Positions 1 through 6,589 of a stretch of 7,261 nucleotides of DNA are shown here, one piece after another. A program made the position numbers and the translations under genes. The first letter of the stretch is position 1. Every line of letters begins with the position of its first letter. The stretch comes from CAYHIW01 sp964356745 (GTDB lineage Bacteria > Patescibacteriota > Microgenomatia > UBA1406 > GWC2-37-13). The notes under the pieces were generated by a model. The model was not told the DNA's origin. It did no database searches and saw nothing but the letters and a program-made list of their open reading frames with translations. The stretch lies in assembly GCA_964356745.1 (NCBI GenBank), contig CAYHIW010000040.1, positions 1 to 7,261 of the forward strand, written 5' to 3'.

Positions 1-24
1 AAACCTGCCCTGCGGCAGGTTTTT
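1..24 (+). terminator. Rho-independent terminator-like hairpin
   Basis: A perfect 9-bp stem (AAACCTGCC at 1-9 with GGCAGGTTT at 14-22) closes a 4-nt loop (CTGC) and runs into a T tract at 20-24. This is the classic form of an intrinsic terminator. It most likely ends a gene lying to the left of the window. Because the left arm begins with an A tract it could also act on the other strand, although no minus-strand gene is visible to the right. Confidence 0.75.
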
Positions 25-46
25 AGCTTTGGGAAGGCGCAGTGAT

Positions 47-66
47 GTTTCGTTACCAAACGAAAC
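47..66. repeat. Perfect hairpin GTTTCGTT / AACGAAAC
   Basis: An 8-bp perfect inverted repeat (47-54 and 59-66) surrounds a 4-nt ACCA loop. No T tract follows, so it is not a terminator. It lies between the terminator at position 1 and the tandem repeats, close to a 10-bp palindrome CGAGTACTCG at 101-110. It could be part of a structured RNA or a mobile-element end. The function is unknown. Confidence 0.5.
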
Positions 67-120
67 CACGAGCCGGGGTCGCGAGCACTTACGTAGATTG
101 CGAGTACTCGAAGCAATATA

Positions 121-375
121 CTTAGTGACTTGTGACCATACAAGATCAGTTGAGCTTGCTCATCACTATGAATTTTGTGTCGACGAGCCGAGAGTGAGGG
201 AGACTCTCCGTATTTAACACTTAGTGACTTGTGATCACACAAACTTAGTTGAGCTTTGCTCGTCACTACGAATTCCGTGTCGACGAACCGAGAGTCGAGG
301 GAGACTCTCCATAATTTTATACTTAGTGATTTGTGGTCATACAGACTCAGCCGAGCAAAGCGAGTGAATTTTGGT
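121..375. repeat. Structured ~100-bp tandem repeat, about 2.5 copies
   Basis: Two full diverged units begin with CTTAGTGACT at 121 and 220, and a third, truncated and altered unit begins with CTTAGTGAT at 322. The periods are 99 and 102 bp. The full units share TGTGAYCAYACAA, a GAGC/GCTC mini-hairpin, YCACTAYGAATT, GTGTCGACGA and a closing hairpin. In unit 2 that hairpin is GAGAGTC (290-296), a 6-nt loop, then GACTCTC (303-309). In unit 1 it is GAGAGT (190-195) with ACTCTC (203-208). Unit 2 also has TAGTGAC (222-228) facing GTCACTA (262-268), and the palindrome TGTGATCACA (230-239). Reading frames through the units are not conserved, so the repeats are noncoding. They resemble REP/BIME-type or MITE-like structured repeats. 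Family and function are not recognised. Confidence 0.7.
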
Positions 376-382
376 AAAATTA

Positions 383-421
383 TTAGACCAAGCAAAAGTC
401 TAAACAATCGTGACTGTCCCC
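383..421. repeat. Hairpin followed by a REP-like GTGACTGTCCCC footprint
   Basis: TTAGAC (383-388) and GTCTAA (398-403) form a 6-bp inverted repeat with a 9-nt loop. The sequence GTGACTGTCCCC follows at about 410-421; its reverse complement, GGGGACAGTCAC, is a string I associate with the ends of REP-associated (Y1) tyrosine transposase elements. No transposase gene is present, so at most this is a solo end or scar. TCCCC (417-421) can also pair with GGGGA (441-445) ahead of seven Ts (446-452), which could make a weak terminator. Confidence 0.35.
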
Positions 422-454
422 ATTCCTCTTTGTGTGGCAGGGGGATTTTTTTAA

Positions 455-571
455 AAAGGTATTGGCGGTGGCGAATTAGCAAATTCTGAATCATCAGGTT
501 CACACCTTGGTCGCAAGCTTGGCCATGAAATCACTTTGCCAACTATTGTATTATATAACAATATTGTTTAA
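455..571 (+). pseudogene. Possible C-terminal coding remnant (38 codons)
   Basis: Between the stop codon at 452-454 and TAA at 569-571 one frame stays open for 38 codons and reads KGIGGGELANSES, then HLGRKLGHEITLP and IVLYNNIV. The residue mix looks protein-like, but there is no start codon, ribosome-binding site or recognised family. Its end overlaps the promoter and operator of the next gene. It may be the tail of a gene cut off by whatever left the REP-like sequence upstream, or it may be chance. Confidence 0.2.
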
Positions 572-580
572 GAAAACAAT
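557..580. promoter_or_regulatory. Overlapping inverted-repeat operator for the HTH regulator
   Basis: Three half-sites, AACAAT (557-562), ATTGTT (563-568) and AACAAT (575-580), form two overlapping inverted repeats. The first is the perfect 12-bp palindrome AACAATATTGTT (557-568). The second is ATTGTTT (563-569), a 4-nt spacer, then AAACAAT (574-580). They cover the predicted -35 and part of the spacer immediately before an XRE-type regulator gene. R-M controller (C) proteins commonly bind paired palindromes at their own promoter. That this regulator binds here is inference. Confidence 0.6.
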
Positions 581-592
581 CAGGGTTATACT
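564..592 (+). promoter_or_regulatory. Sigma70-type promoter of the R-M operon
   Basis: A -35 TTGTTT (564-569) is separated by exactly 17 bp from a -10 TATACT (587-592). Transcription would be expected to begin about 7 nt further on, at or within a base or two of the GTG start at 599, which would make the mRNA leaderless. The -35 lies inside the inverted-repeat operator, which fits repression or autoregulation. An alternative A/T-rich -10 (TATTAT at 549-554) exists but has no good -35. Confidence 0.6.
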
Positions 593-598
593 TCTTGT

Positions 599-805
599 GT
601 GGATAACTCAGCAAAGAAACTAGGTGACAATATAAAGAGAATTCGCCTTGCGAAGGATATGACGCAAGGCGATTTGTGTCGAAAGTTGGAGGTCGACCGC
701 GCCTATATGAGCAATATAGAGAGCGGAAAAAAGAACCCGACACTTTCGACCATTACCAATATTGCAAAAGCACTAAATGTTTCTGTTGATGAGCTTCTAA
801 AATAA
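599..805 (+). CDS. XRE-family HTH regulator, probable R-M controller (C) protein
   Basis: This 68-aa protein consists almost entirely of one Cro/C1-type helix-turn-helix domain. It begins LGDNIKRIRLAKDMTQGDL (residues 8-26). The recognition-helix region is VDRAYMSNIESGKKNPTL (about 33-50), followed by the usual tail TITNIAKALNVSVDELL. Size and sequence fit the controller proteins of restriction-modification systems, which bind paired palindromes as dimers to time nuclease expression after entry into a new host. The start is GTG at 599, just 6 nt past a TATACT -10, so there is no room for a ribosome-binding site. The gene is first in the operon and stops 2 nt before the large restriction gene. 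The family call is firm. The controller role is inferred from context and from the operator-like repeats at 557-580. A plain operon repressor is the alternative. Confidence 0.85.
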   Translation: MDNSAKKLGDNIKRIRLAKDMTQGDLCRKLEVDRAYMSNIESGKKNPTLSTITNIAKALNVSVDELLK

Positions 806-807
806 CT

Positions 808-3800
808 ATGTCTAAAAATGTCAAAAAACTCGATAAAGGTAATAGTATAAATGAGACTTTTTCATATGGCTTAATCTACGTTTATTCTATTCCAGATGAA
901 AAACATAATGGTCGATTGAAAATTGGTGGCGCAACACTAGCTTCTATCAGCACAACACAAGAAAACATCGATTCAGCTGCTCATGAGCGCATAAAGCAGC
1001 AAACAAAAACTGCAGATATTCCTTATGCCCTCGAACACGCGGAGCTTGCAGTCACAAATGACGACAAATATTTTTCCGATCATGATGTTCATGAAATTCT
1101 TATGCGTTCTGGTTACGAACGTAAGTCTGAAAGTACTAAAAATTCACACTCAGAATGGTTTGAGGTTGGTTTAGAAGTGGCAAAGAATGCAATTCAAGCT
1201 GCAAAAGAAGGACGAACGGCACTATCAACCAAAGAAAAAATTGCTCCTCAAGCTTCTCAATTTTCGTTTCGTCCAAACCAGCTCGATGCTATTGATAAAA
1301 CCACCAAAGCCATAAAGAAAAATCGTAAACACTTTCTCTGGAACGCAAAGATGCGTTTCGGTAAGACATCTGCTGCTATGCAGGTGGCCAAAGAAAATAA
1401 AATGAAAAAGGTCATCATTGTTACTCATCGCCCCAGCGTGAGTGCTGATTGGTATGATGACTTCAATAAGGTATTAGCAGTGGCAAACTACGAGTATTCC
1501 TCTAAAACAAAAGGACAGGATATTAAAACACTCGTCAAAGGTGACAAACCGTTTGTTTATTTTGCATCGTTGCAAGATTTACGTCTTTCGAAACGAGTAG
1601 TGGAAGTTGAGTCTGCTGGAACTCAAGCCAGAGGCTTTGATAAAAACGACGAAGTTTTTGACACAACCTGGGACATGCTCATCGTTGATGAGGCTCATGA
1701 GGGAACACAAAGTATCCTTGGTGATGCCACTTTTTCAAAAATACCGGCTAATTTTACGCTGCTACTTTCTGGTACGCCGTTCAATATCTTAGATAAACGT
1801 GAGGAAGAAGATATATACACCTGGGATTATGTCATGGAGCAAGATGCAAAGCTTAATTGGGACGAGCATAATCCAGGAGTGCCAAATCCTTATGCGGAGC
1901 TACCTGCTCTGAGTATATTTACATATGAAATAGAGACATTTAAGAGTCACATTGGTGATCTTGGCGCATCCTTCGAGGATTCCCTAGACGGTGCTTTTAA
2001 ATTTCATGAGTTTTTCCGTGTACATAAAGATGATGAAGGCAACGATACAGCTGAGTTTGTCCATGAGTCGATGGTTAAAAAATTCTTAAATTTGCTGGTT
2101 GATAATACGCTAGATACTAAGTTTCCATACGCAACAGAAGAATATCGTAACTATAACAAACACTCTCTTTGGTTATTGCCTAATCGTGTAAAAGTTATTG
2201 AAGCCATGGAGAAGTTACTCAAAGGACACCATGTTTTTGGTTCCAATCAATTTGGGGTCGTGAATATTTCTGGTAATAATCGTGATGATGAAGAGGACAA
2301 AGACGCAAAGGATCGCGTTACTAGGGCAATTAAAAATCACGGCTATACTATTACTCTGACAGGGCAGCGTCTCACAACGGGAGCATCTATCCCCGAATGG
2401 ACAGCGGTCTTCATGATGTCCGACACAAGCTCCGCAACAACCTATTTGCAAACAGCATTTCGCTGCCAAACTCCTGCAAGAATAGAAGGCAAGATAAAAA
2501 CTCAAGGATATGTGTTTGATTTTGCACCGGATCGCACCTTGAGACTAGTCGCAGAGGCCATAGAACTTAACCATAAATCGGGCAAAACCAATTCTCCTGA
2601 GCAAAAGGAAGCTATGAAGCAGTTCCTCAACTTCTGCCCGATTCTCGCCGCAAAGGGTGGGACAATGAAACCGTACAATGTAGAGGAAATGCTGGGTCAG
2701 CTCAAAAAGGCCATCATTGAACGTGTGAGCCGCAACGGTTTTGATGACCCAAAGTTGTACAACGATGAATTGTTGAAGCTCGATGAGCTGGAAATCAGTA
2801 AGTTTAATGCACTCAAAGCACTTGTTGGTAAATCTACCAGTGAACGGATTAATCAAATCGAGATTAATAATCTCGGTATGACTGATCTACAGACAAAGAA
2901 GGCGGAAGAAGCCGAGCGTAAAAAGAAGCAAAAGCAAGAGTTGTCAGAAGAAGAAAAGGATGCCCTAAGAAAGCTCAAAGAAGCTCGTGAGCAGAAGAAC
3001 AATGCTATCAGCATATTGAGGGCAGTGAGTATCCGCATGCCAATGCTCGTGTACGGCGCAAATGTGTCGATACGAGAGGACATAACATTAAAAAAGTTTA
3101 TCGACCTGGTTGACGAAGAGTCGTGGCATGAGTTTATGCCAGCTGGATTAACCAAAAAAGGTTTTGGAGAGTTCACTAAATACTACGATGAAGATGTCTT
3201 CAAGGGTGTAGCTCATAGTGTTCGTGCTAAGGCGTATGATTGTGACGATCTGCTACCGACCGAGCGAGTACAAGCCATAGCTGAAATATTTAGCACCTTC
3301 AAGAACCCCGACAAGGAAACCGTCCTCACTCCATGGAATGTGGTAAACAAGCACCTCACACTCGCGTTTGGTGGACATAACTTCGCTGATGGTGAGAAAG
3401 ACAAGATAGGTAGACCTGTCTGGAAAAGTAAAGATGTCGATACAAGAGTATGGGAACAAGACGACACAAAAATACTGGAGATTAATTCTAAGTCTGGCAT
3501 GTATCCACTTTTAGCCGCGTATAATGTTTATTCACGGCAGCTCAAGAAGAGCAAAAAGTCTGAAGAGAAGGTGTCTCATGACATTTGGATACAAGTGCTT
3601 GAGAAGAATATATATGTGCTGTGCAAAAGCCCGATGGCACAGAGTATTACCTTACGCACACTTGCAGGTTATAGAAAAGATGTGAGGACAAACATTGTTC
3701 ATATAGAGAACCTAATACAGAAGCTCCAAAGGAAAGAGGGTTTTAAGGATTACAGTTTAAGAGATGAATTATTAGAAAAATTTAATTTAAACGATAAAGA

Positions 3801-4788
3801 TATGAAATTTACAGCTGTTGTTGGAAATCCGCCGTATCAGGTAACCACTGATACCAACTTTGCCACACCTGTATACCACTTGTTCCTTGAGGCAGCTAAG
3901 AGTTTGAGTCCTAGCTATGTAAGTTTGATTCACCCTGCTCGTTTTCTATTTAACGCTGGGGCTACACCCAAAGAGTGGAATAAGCAAATGCTCAATGATC
4001 CGCACCTCAGCGTACCGCTCTATGAGCCAAATTCGCAAAATATATTTTCTGGAGTCGACATAAAGGGTGGTGTTTGTATAACGCTTTGGAATAAGAACAA
4101 TCCAAGTGGCGGGCTTGGAGGATCGTTTGTTGCACATAAGGAGCTTACGACTATATTAGAAAAAGTGAAGGTTGGAGGATTTGATCAAATAGTTGGATCA
4201 AATGGTGAAACAAAATTAAATGTTATTTTAGATAAAAAATATCCAAATGAAAAAAGAATCGTAACAAATTATTTTGAGCGGTTTCCTAATATTTTTGTAC
4301 TTAAAAAAAGTAGTAAATTTAATATTAAAATCTTTGGATTAGAAAAAGGAAATAAAAGAGCATTAAGATATGTTGAAAAAAAGATTATAAACGATAAAAA
4401 GCTTGAAAAATGGAAAGTCTTTATACCTAAATCTAATGGTAGTGGGGCTTTGGGTGAGGTGATAAGTACACCCCTTGTCGGGGAACCCCTTGTCGGTTCT
4501 ACAAACAGCTTTTTACAGATTGGGTCATTCGAAAATGAAGCAGAGGCAAGAAACTGTTTGAAATATATAAAAACTAAGTTTTGTCGTGCCATGCTTGGTA
4601 CATTGAAAGTTACACAGGATAATCCGAAAGACACATGGAAAAATGTACCCTTACAAGATTTCACTAAAAAATCTGATATTGATTGGTCAAAATCTATTCC
4701 TGAAATAGATAAACAGTTGTATGTGAAATATGGTTTGGATAAAAAAGAAATAGATTTCATTGAGACACATGTAAAGACCATGTCATAA
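808..4788 (+). CDS. Type ISP-like R-M enzyme: GIY-YIG-like + SF2 helicase + Eco57I-class methyltransferase
   Basis: A 1326-aa multidomain protein. Residues about 20-130 look like a GIY-YIG superfamily domain of the T5orf172/MUG113 type: GLIYVYSIP (21-29), LKIGGAT (37-43), Arg61, and Glu96 within VHEIL, then EWFEV. Residues about 150-580 are a superfamily 2 helicase/translocase: RFGKTSAA (Walker A, 183-190), VDEAH (293-297), SGTP (321-324), TGQRLTTGASIPEW (motif V region, 518-531) and QTAFRCQTP (motif VI-like, 548-556). Residues about 690-735 are a highly charged probable coiled coil. An N6-adenine methyltransferase follows, with a motif I-like LEINSKSGMYPLLAAY (890-905) and the catalytic NPPY at 1007-1010. 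Residues about 1110-1290 are a probable target recognition domain. The order matches Type ISP enzymes such as LlaGI, except that those carry an Mrr-type nuclease. The gene starts 2 nt after the regulator stops and has no clear ribosome-binding site, suggesting translational coupling. The TRD-coding part is strikingly A/T-rich. The domain calls are strong. Nuclease activity is inferred. Confidence 0.9.
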   Translation: MSKNVKKLDKGNSINETFSYGLIYVYSIPDEKHNGRLKIGGATLASISTTQENIDSAAHERIKQQTKTADIPYALEHAELAVTNDDKYFSDHDVHEILMRSGYERKSESTKNSHSEWFEVGLEVAKNAIQAAKEGRTALSTKEKIAPQASQFSFRPNQLDAIDKTTKAIKKNRKHFLWNAKMRFGKTSAAMQVAKENKMKKVIIVTHRPSVSADWYDDFNKVLAVANYEYSSKTKGQDIKTLVKGDKPFVYFASLQDLRLSKRVVEVESAGTQARGFDKNDEVFDTTWDMLIVDEAHEGTQSILGDATFSKIPANFTLLLSGTPFNILDKREEEDIYTWDYVMEQDAKLNWDEHNPGVPNPYAELPALSIFTYEIETFKSHIGDLGASFEDSLDGAFKFHEFFRVHKDDEGNDTAEFVHESMVKKFLNLLVDNTLDTKFPYATEEYRNYNKHSLWLLPNRVKVIEAMEKLLKGHHVFGSNQFGVVNISGNNRDDEEDKDAKDRVTRAIKNHGYTITLTGQRLTTGASIPEWTAVFMMSDTSSATTYLQTAFRCQTPARIEGKIKTQGYVFDFAPDRTLRLVAEAIELNHKSGKTNSPEQKEAMKQFLNFCPILAAKGGTMKPYNVEEMLGQLKKAIIERVSRNGFDDPKLYNDELLKLDELEISKFNALKALVGKSTSERINQIEINNLGMTDLQTKKAEEAERKKKQKQELSEEEKDALRKLKEAREQKNNAISILRAVSIRMPMLVYGANVSIREDITLKKFIDLVDEESWHEFMPAGLTKKGFGEFTKYYDEDVFKGVAHSVRAKAYDCDDLLPTERVQAIAEIFSTFKNPDKETVLTPWNVVNKHLTLAFGGHNFADGEKDKIGRPVWKSKDVDTRVWEQDDTKILEINSKSGMYPLLAAYNVYSRQLKKSKKSEEKVSHDIWIQVLEKNIYVLCKSPMAQSITLRTLAGYRKDVRTNIVHIENLIQKLQRKEGFKDYSLRDELLEKFNLNDKDMKFTAVVGNPPYQVTTDTNFATPVYHLFLEAAKSLSPSYVSLIHPARFLFNAGATPKEWNKQMLNDPHLSVPLYEPNSQNIFSGVDIKGGVCITLWNKNNPSGGLGGSFVAHKELTTILEKVKVGGFDQIVGSNGETKLNVILDKKYPNEKRIVTNYFERFPNIFVLKKSSKFNIKIFGLEKGNKRALRYVEKKIINDKKLEKWKVFIPKSNGSGALGEVISTPLVGEPLVGSTNSFLQIGSFENEAEARNCLKYIKTKFCRAMLGTLKVTQDNPKDTWKNVPLQDFTKKSDIDWSKSIPEIDKQLYVKYGLDKKEIDFIETHVKTMS

Positions 4789-4791
4789 ACC

Positions 4792-5724
4792 ATGAACGTA
4801 TCAACGCGCAACATTGATATACTCGAAAACACACTCCGCCTTGCAGGTAATCTGCTGGACATTCTTTTACTGGATCGCACAACAAAAAAGAACATTGTCT
4901 GGGCAACAGACTCATACGAAAATCTAGGTAAGAAGTTCGAGTCCAAAAAGCGTATTACACCTGATTTAGTAACGGGTAAAAACGGCACCCTCATACAACC
5001 ACGCGCCGCTAAAAGTTTAGAAGAACAACGCAGGCGTACCAAGGACAAGGCAGAAGTTTTTACACCGCTGAAGATTGTCGAACAAATCAACAAAGCGGTA
5101 GATGTGCCTGGTCAAAATCGCATGCTCAATAAAGATACTTGGCAAGAATATGTTCATGAGCTAAAGCTAGAGATTACATGTGGTGAGGCACCGTTTATTG
5201 TGAGTCGCTATAACCCAACTGCACATACCCGTAAACTTATTAAATTAAATAGTCGCGTCGGTTTTTTGGATAAAAAATTGAAAACAGTATCGAAGTATTG
5301 CCAAGATAAAAAAGAATGGATATTTTGGGCAAAAGAGGCATTCAAGGCAAGTTATGGCTATGAATGGCAGGGTGACAATGTATTGCTTGCGCGCGAGAAT
5401 CTACTTTACACACTTATCGATTATTACAAGGCTAAATTTAAGCAATCACCAACCCTCCCAGTACAAGAAGAATTTGCTGAAATTATAAGTTGGAACATTT
5501 TCCAAATGGACGGTTTAAGATACGTTATTCCAATGAGTTGTCATCATGAAACAAAGGTTACTCCGGATCAAGCGACCCTATTTGGGATAATACAAGGCAT
5601 AGTTGAAAAATATGAATGCGAAGGTTGTAAATACAATAGATCAAATAAGCACAATGGAAGGTATGTAAAAATTATGGATTGGAATAAGAATAAAATTGTA
5701 AGGTTTGTGGATCTTATTAAATAA
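4792..5724 (+). CDS. Restriction endonuclease subunit M-type protein (methyltransferase partner)
   Basis: This 310-aa protein matches, from memory, proteins annotated as 'restriction endonuclease subunit M'. The motif X-like segment AEVFTPLKIVEQ (87-98) is the usual entry to the methyltransferase fold. LEITCGEAPFIVSRY (126-140) resembles SAM-binding motif I. It is followed by VGFLDKKL (156-163), YGYEWQGDNVLLARENLL (188-205), ISWNIFQMDGL (232-242), a CEGC pair (276-279) that might bind metal, and the tail IMDWNKNKIVRFVDL. There is no (D/N)PP(Y/F/W) anywhere, so it cannot supply the usual catalytic motif IV. The large upstream protein has NPPY, so the two probably act as one methylation complex on adenine. 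The gene begins 3 nt after the upstream stop with no Shine-Dalgarno sequence, consistent with coupled translation. The partnership is inference; the family assignment is fairly firm. Confidence 0.85.
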   Translation: MNVSTRNIDILENTLRLAGNLLDILLLDRTTKKNIVWATDSYENLGKKFESKKRITPDLVTGKNGTLIQPRAAKSLEEQRRRTKDKAEVFTPLKIVEQINKAVDVPGQNRMLNKDTWQEYVHELKLEITCGEAPFIVSRYNPTAHTRKLIKLNSRVGFLDKKLKTVSKYCQDKKEWIFWAKEAFKASYGYEWQGDNVLLARENLLYTLIDYYKAKFKQSPTLPVQEEFAEIISWNIFQMDGLRYVIPMSCHHETKVTPDQATLFGIIQGIVEKYECEGCKYNRSNKHNGRYVKIMDWNKNKIVRFVDLIK

Positions 5725-5736
5725 TAAAAATTAATC

Positions 5737-6588
5737 ATGAAAAATATAAGCAAAAAAATAATATTATTTTTGAATGATGGTTTACCGAAAGGGATTCGTG
5801 AGGTGTCTATTGATCAATGGAGTGGTGGAGCTTTGTGTGGGCCAAGAAATAAAATTGATGATATTATAAAATTCAAGGAATTAGATAGTCCATGTGTTTA
5901 TTTTTTAATAGGTGAATTAGAGGAAGGGGAACTATTGAATATATATGTCGGTGAGGCAGACTCATTTAATCAAAGAGTCAAGGATCATTTAAGAAAAAAA
6001 GACTGGTGGCAACATGTAGTTGTTTTTTTTGGTTCAAATAATAATCCAAGTAAGACTGGCATTGAGTATTTGGAATCACATATTTATGTGGAACTAAAAA
6101 AAGCAGCTAGATGCATTTTAGAGAATGGCAATGCTCCAGCACTACCTAATATACAAAAGCATGATATCCCTGGCTTACTTACTTTTTATGAGAATATTTG
6201 TTTGATAATGCCTGTATTAGGTTTTGATATTTTTGCACCTCTGATAACAGGAGAAGAAATTAAAAATAATAAATTTATATTTTGTGAAGGTAAAGGGGCT
6301 AAAGCAAAAGCTCTTTTGTTAGATGACGGTAAGGTCCGTGTTCTAAAAGGATCTACTGCAATAAATGATAATGCTCCAAGTTTTGAAAAACATAATTATA
6401 AAAAACTTAAAGATGAATTATTAAAAATTGGAAGACTTATCATAAATGAGGAGCATCTTTCATTTACAGAGGATTACGTTTTTGATAGCCTAAGTTCAGC
6501 CGCTGCTGTGATTTTGGCTCGATCAGCACAAGGCCCAAAAGAATGGAGATACCAAAGCGGTATTTCTGTAAAAGATTCAATAGAATAA
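5737..6588 (+). CDS. GIY-YIG nuclease with C-terminal DUF4357
   Basis: A 283-aa protein with a GIY-YIG core after an N-terminal segment (IILFLNDGLPKGIREVSI) typical of this subfamily. The motifs are CVYFL (53-57, the GIY strand, with Cys in place of the usual Gly), IYVGEA (69-74, the YIG strand), a conserved Arg at 80 with nearby His84, KDWW (88-91), and YLESHI (111-116), whose Glu113 is the expected metal ligand. The C-terminus, FDSLSSAAAVILARSAQGPKEW (about 249-270), is a DUF4357 signature. The catalytic residues look intact, so it is probably an active metal-dependent DNA endonuclease. It sits 12 nt after the M gene and is the last intact gene of the operon. It could be an additional or alternative restriction nuclease, or a passenger defence gene. 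Its DNA is more A/T-rich than the helicase gene (18 G+C in the 60 bases at 5881-5940). No ribosome-binding site is evident. Confidence 0.88.
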   Translation: MKNISKKIILFLNDGLPKGIREVSIDQWSGGALCGPRNKIDDIIKFKELDSPCVYFLIGELEEGELLNIYVGEADSFNQRVKDHLRKKDWWQHVVVFFGSNNNPSKTGIEYLESHIYVELKKAARCILENGNAPALPNIQKHDIPGLLTFYENICLIMPVLGFDIFAPLITGEEIKNNKFIFCEGKGAKAKALLLDDGKVRVLKGSTAINDNAPSFEKHNYKKLKDELLKIGRLIINEEHLSFTEDYVFDSLSSAAAVILARSAQGPKEWRYQSGISVKDSIE

Positions 6589-6589
6589 T

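Noticed and set aside
121..375. CRISPR array
   Set aside because: The units are about 100 bp long, diverged along their whole length and directly adjacent, with no short identical repeats alternating with unique spacers.
29..489. Two open frames (29-217 and 256-489) through the left noncoding region
   Set aside because: They cross the tandem repeats, and the repeat units are read in different frames in each, so the encoded peptides are not conserved. No recognisable family or ribosome-binding site supports them.
599..805. Antitoxin of a toxin-antitoxin pair
   Set aside because: The small HTH protein is followed at 2 nt by the 1326-aa restriction enzyme and no small toxin-like gene is adjacent. 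A restriction controller fits the context better.
2215..3500. Several 68-107 codon minus-strand frames
   Set aside because: All are antisense to the helicase and coupler-coding region. They overlap one another in part and show no domain or start-site support.
808..4788. Type III or ordinary Type IIG enzyme
   Set aside because: Type III systems split Mod and Res into separate chains, and Type IIG enzymes lack a full SF2 translocase. This chain carries both translocase and methyltransferase, so a Type ISP-like label is closer.
4269..5093. 274-codon open frame on the minus strand
   Set aside because: It lies antisense across the end of the large restriction gene and the start of the M gene, both with clear family motifs. 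Its peptide is rich in Ser, Phe and Leu with no recognisable domain, as expected for a shadow frame.
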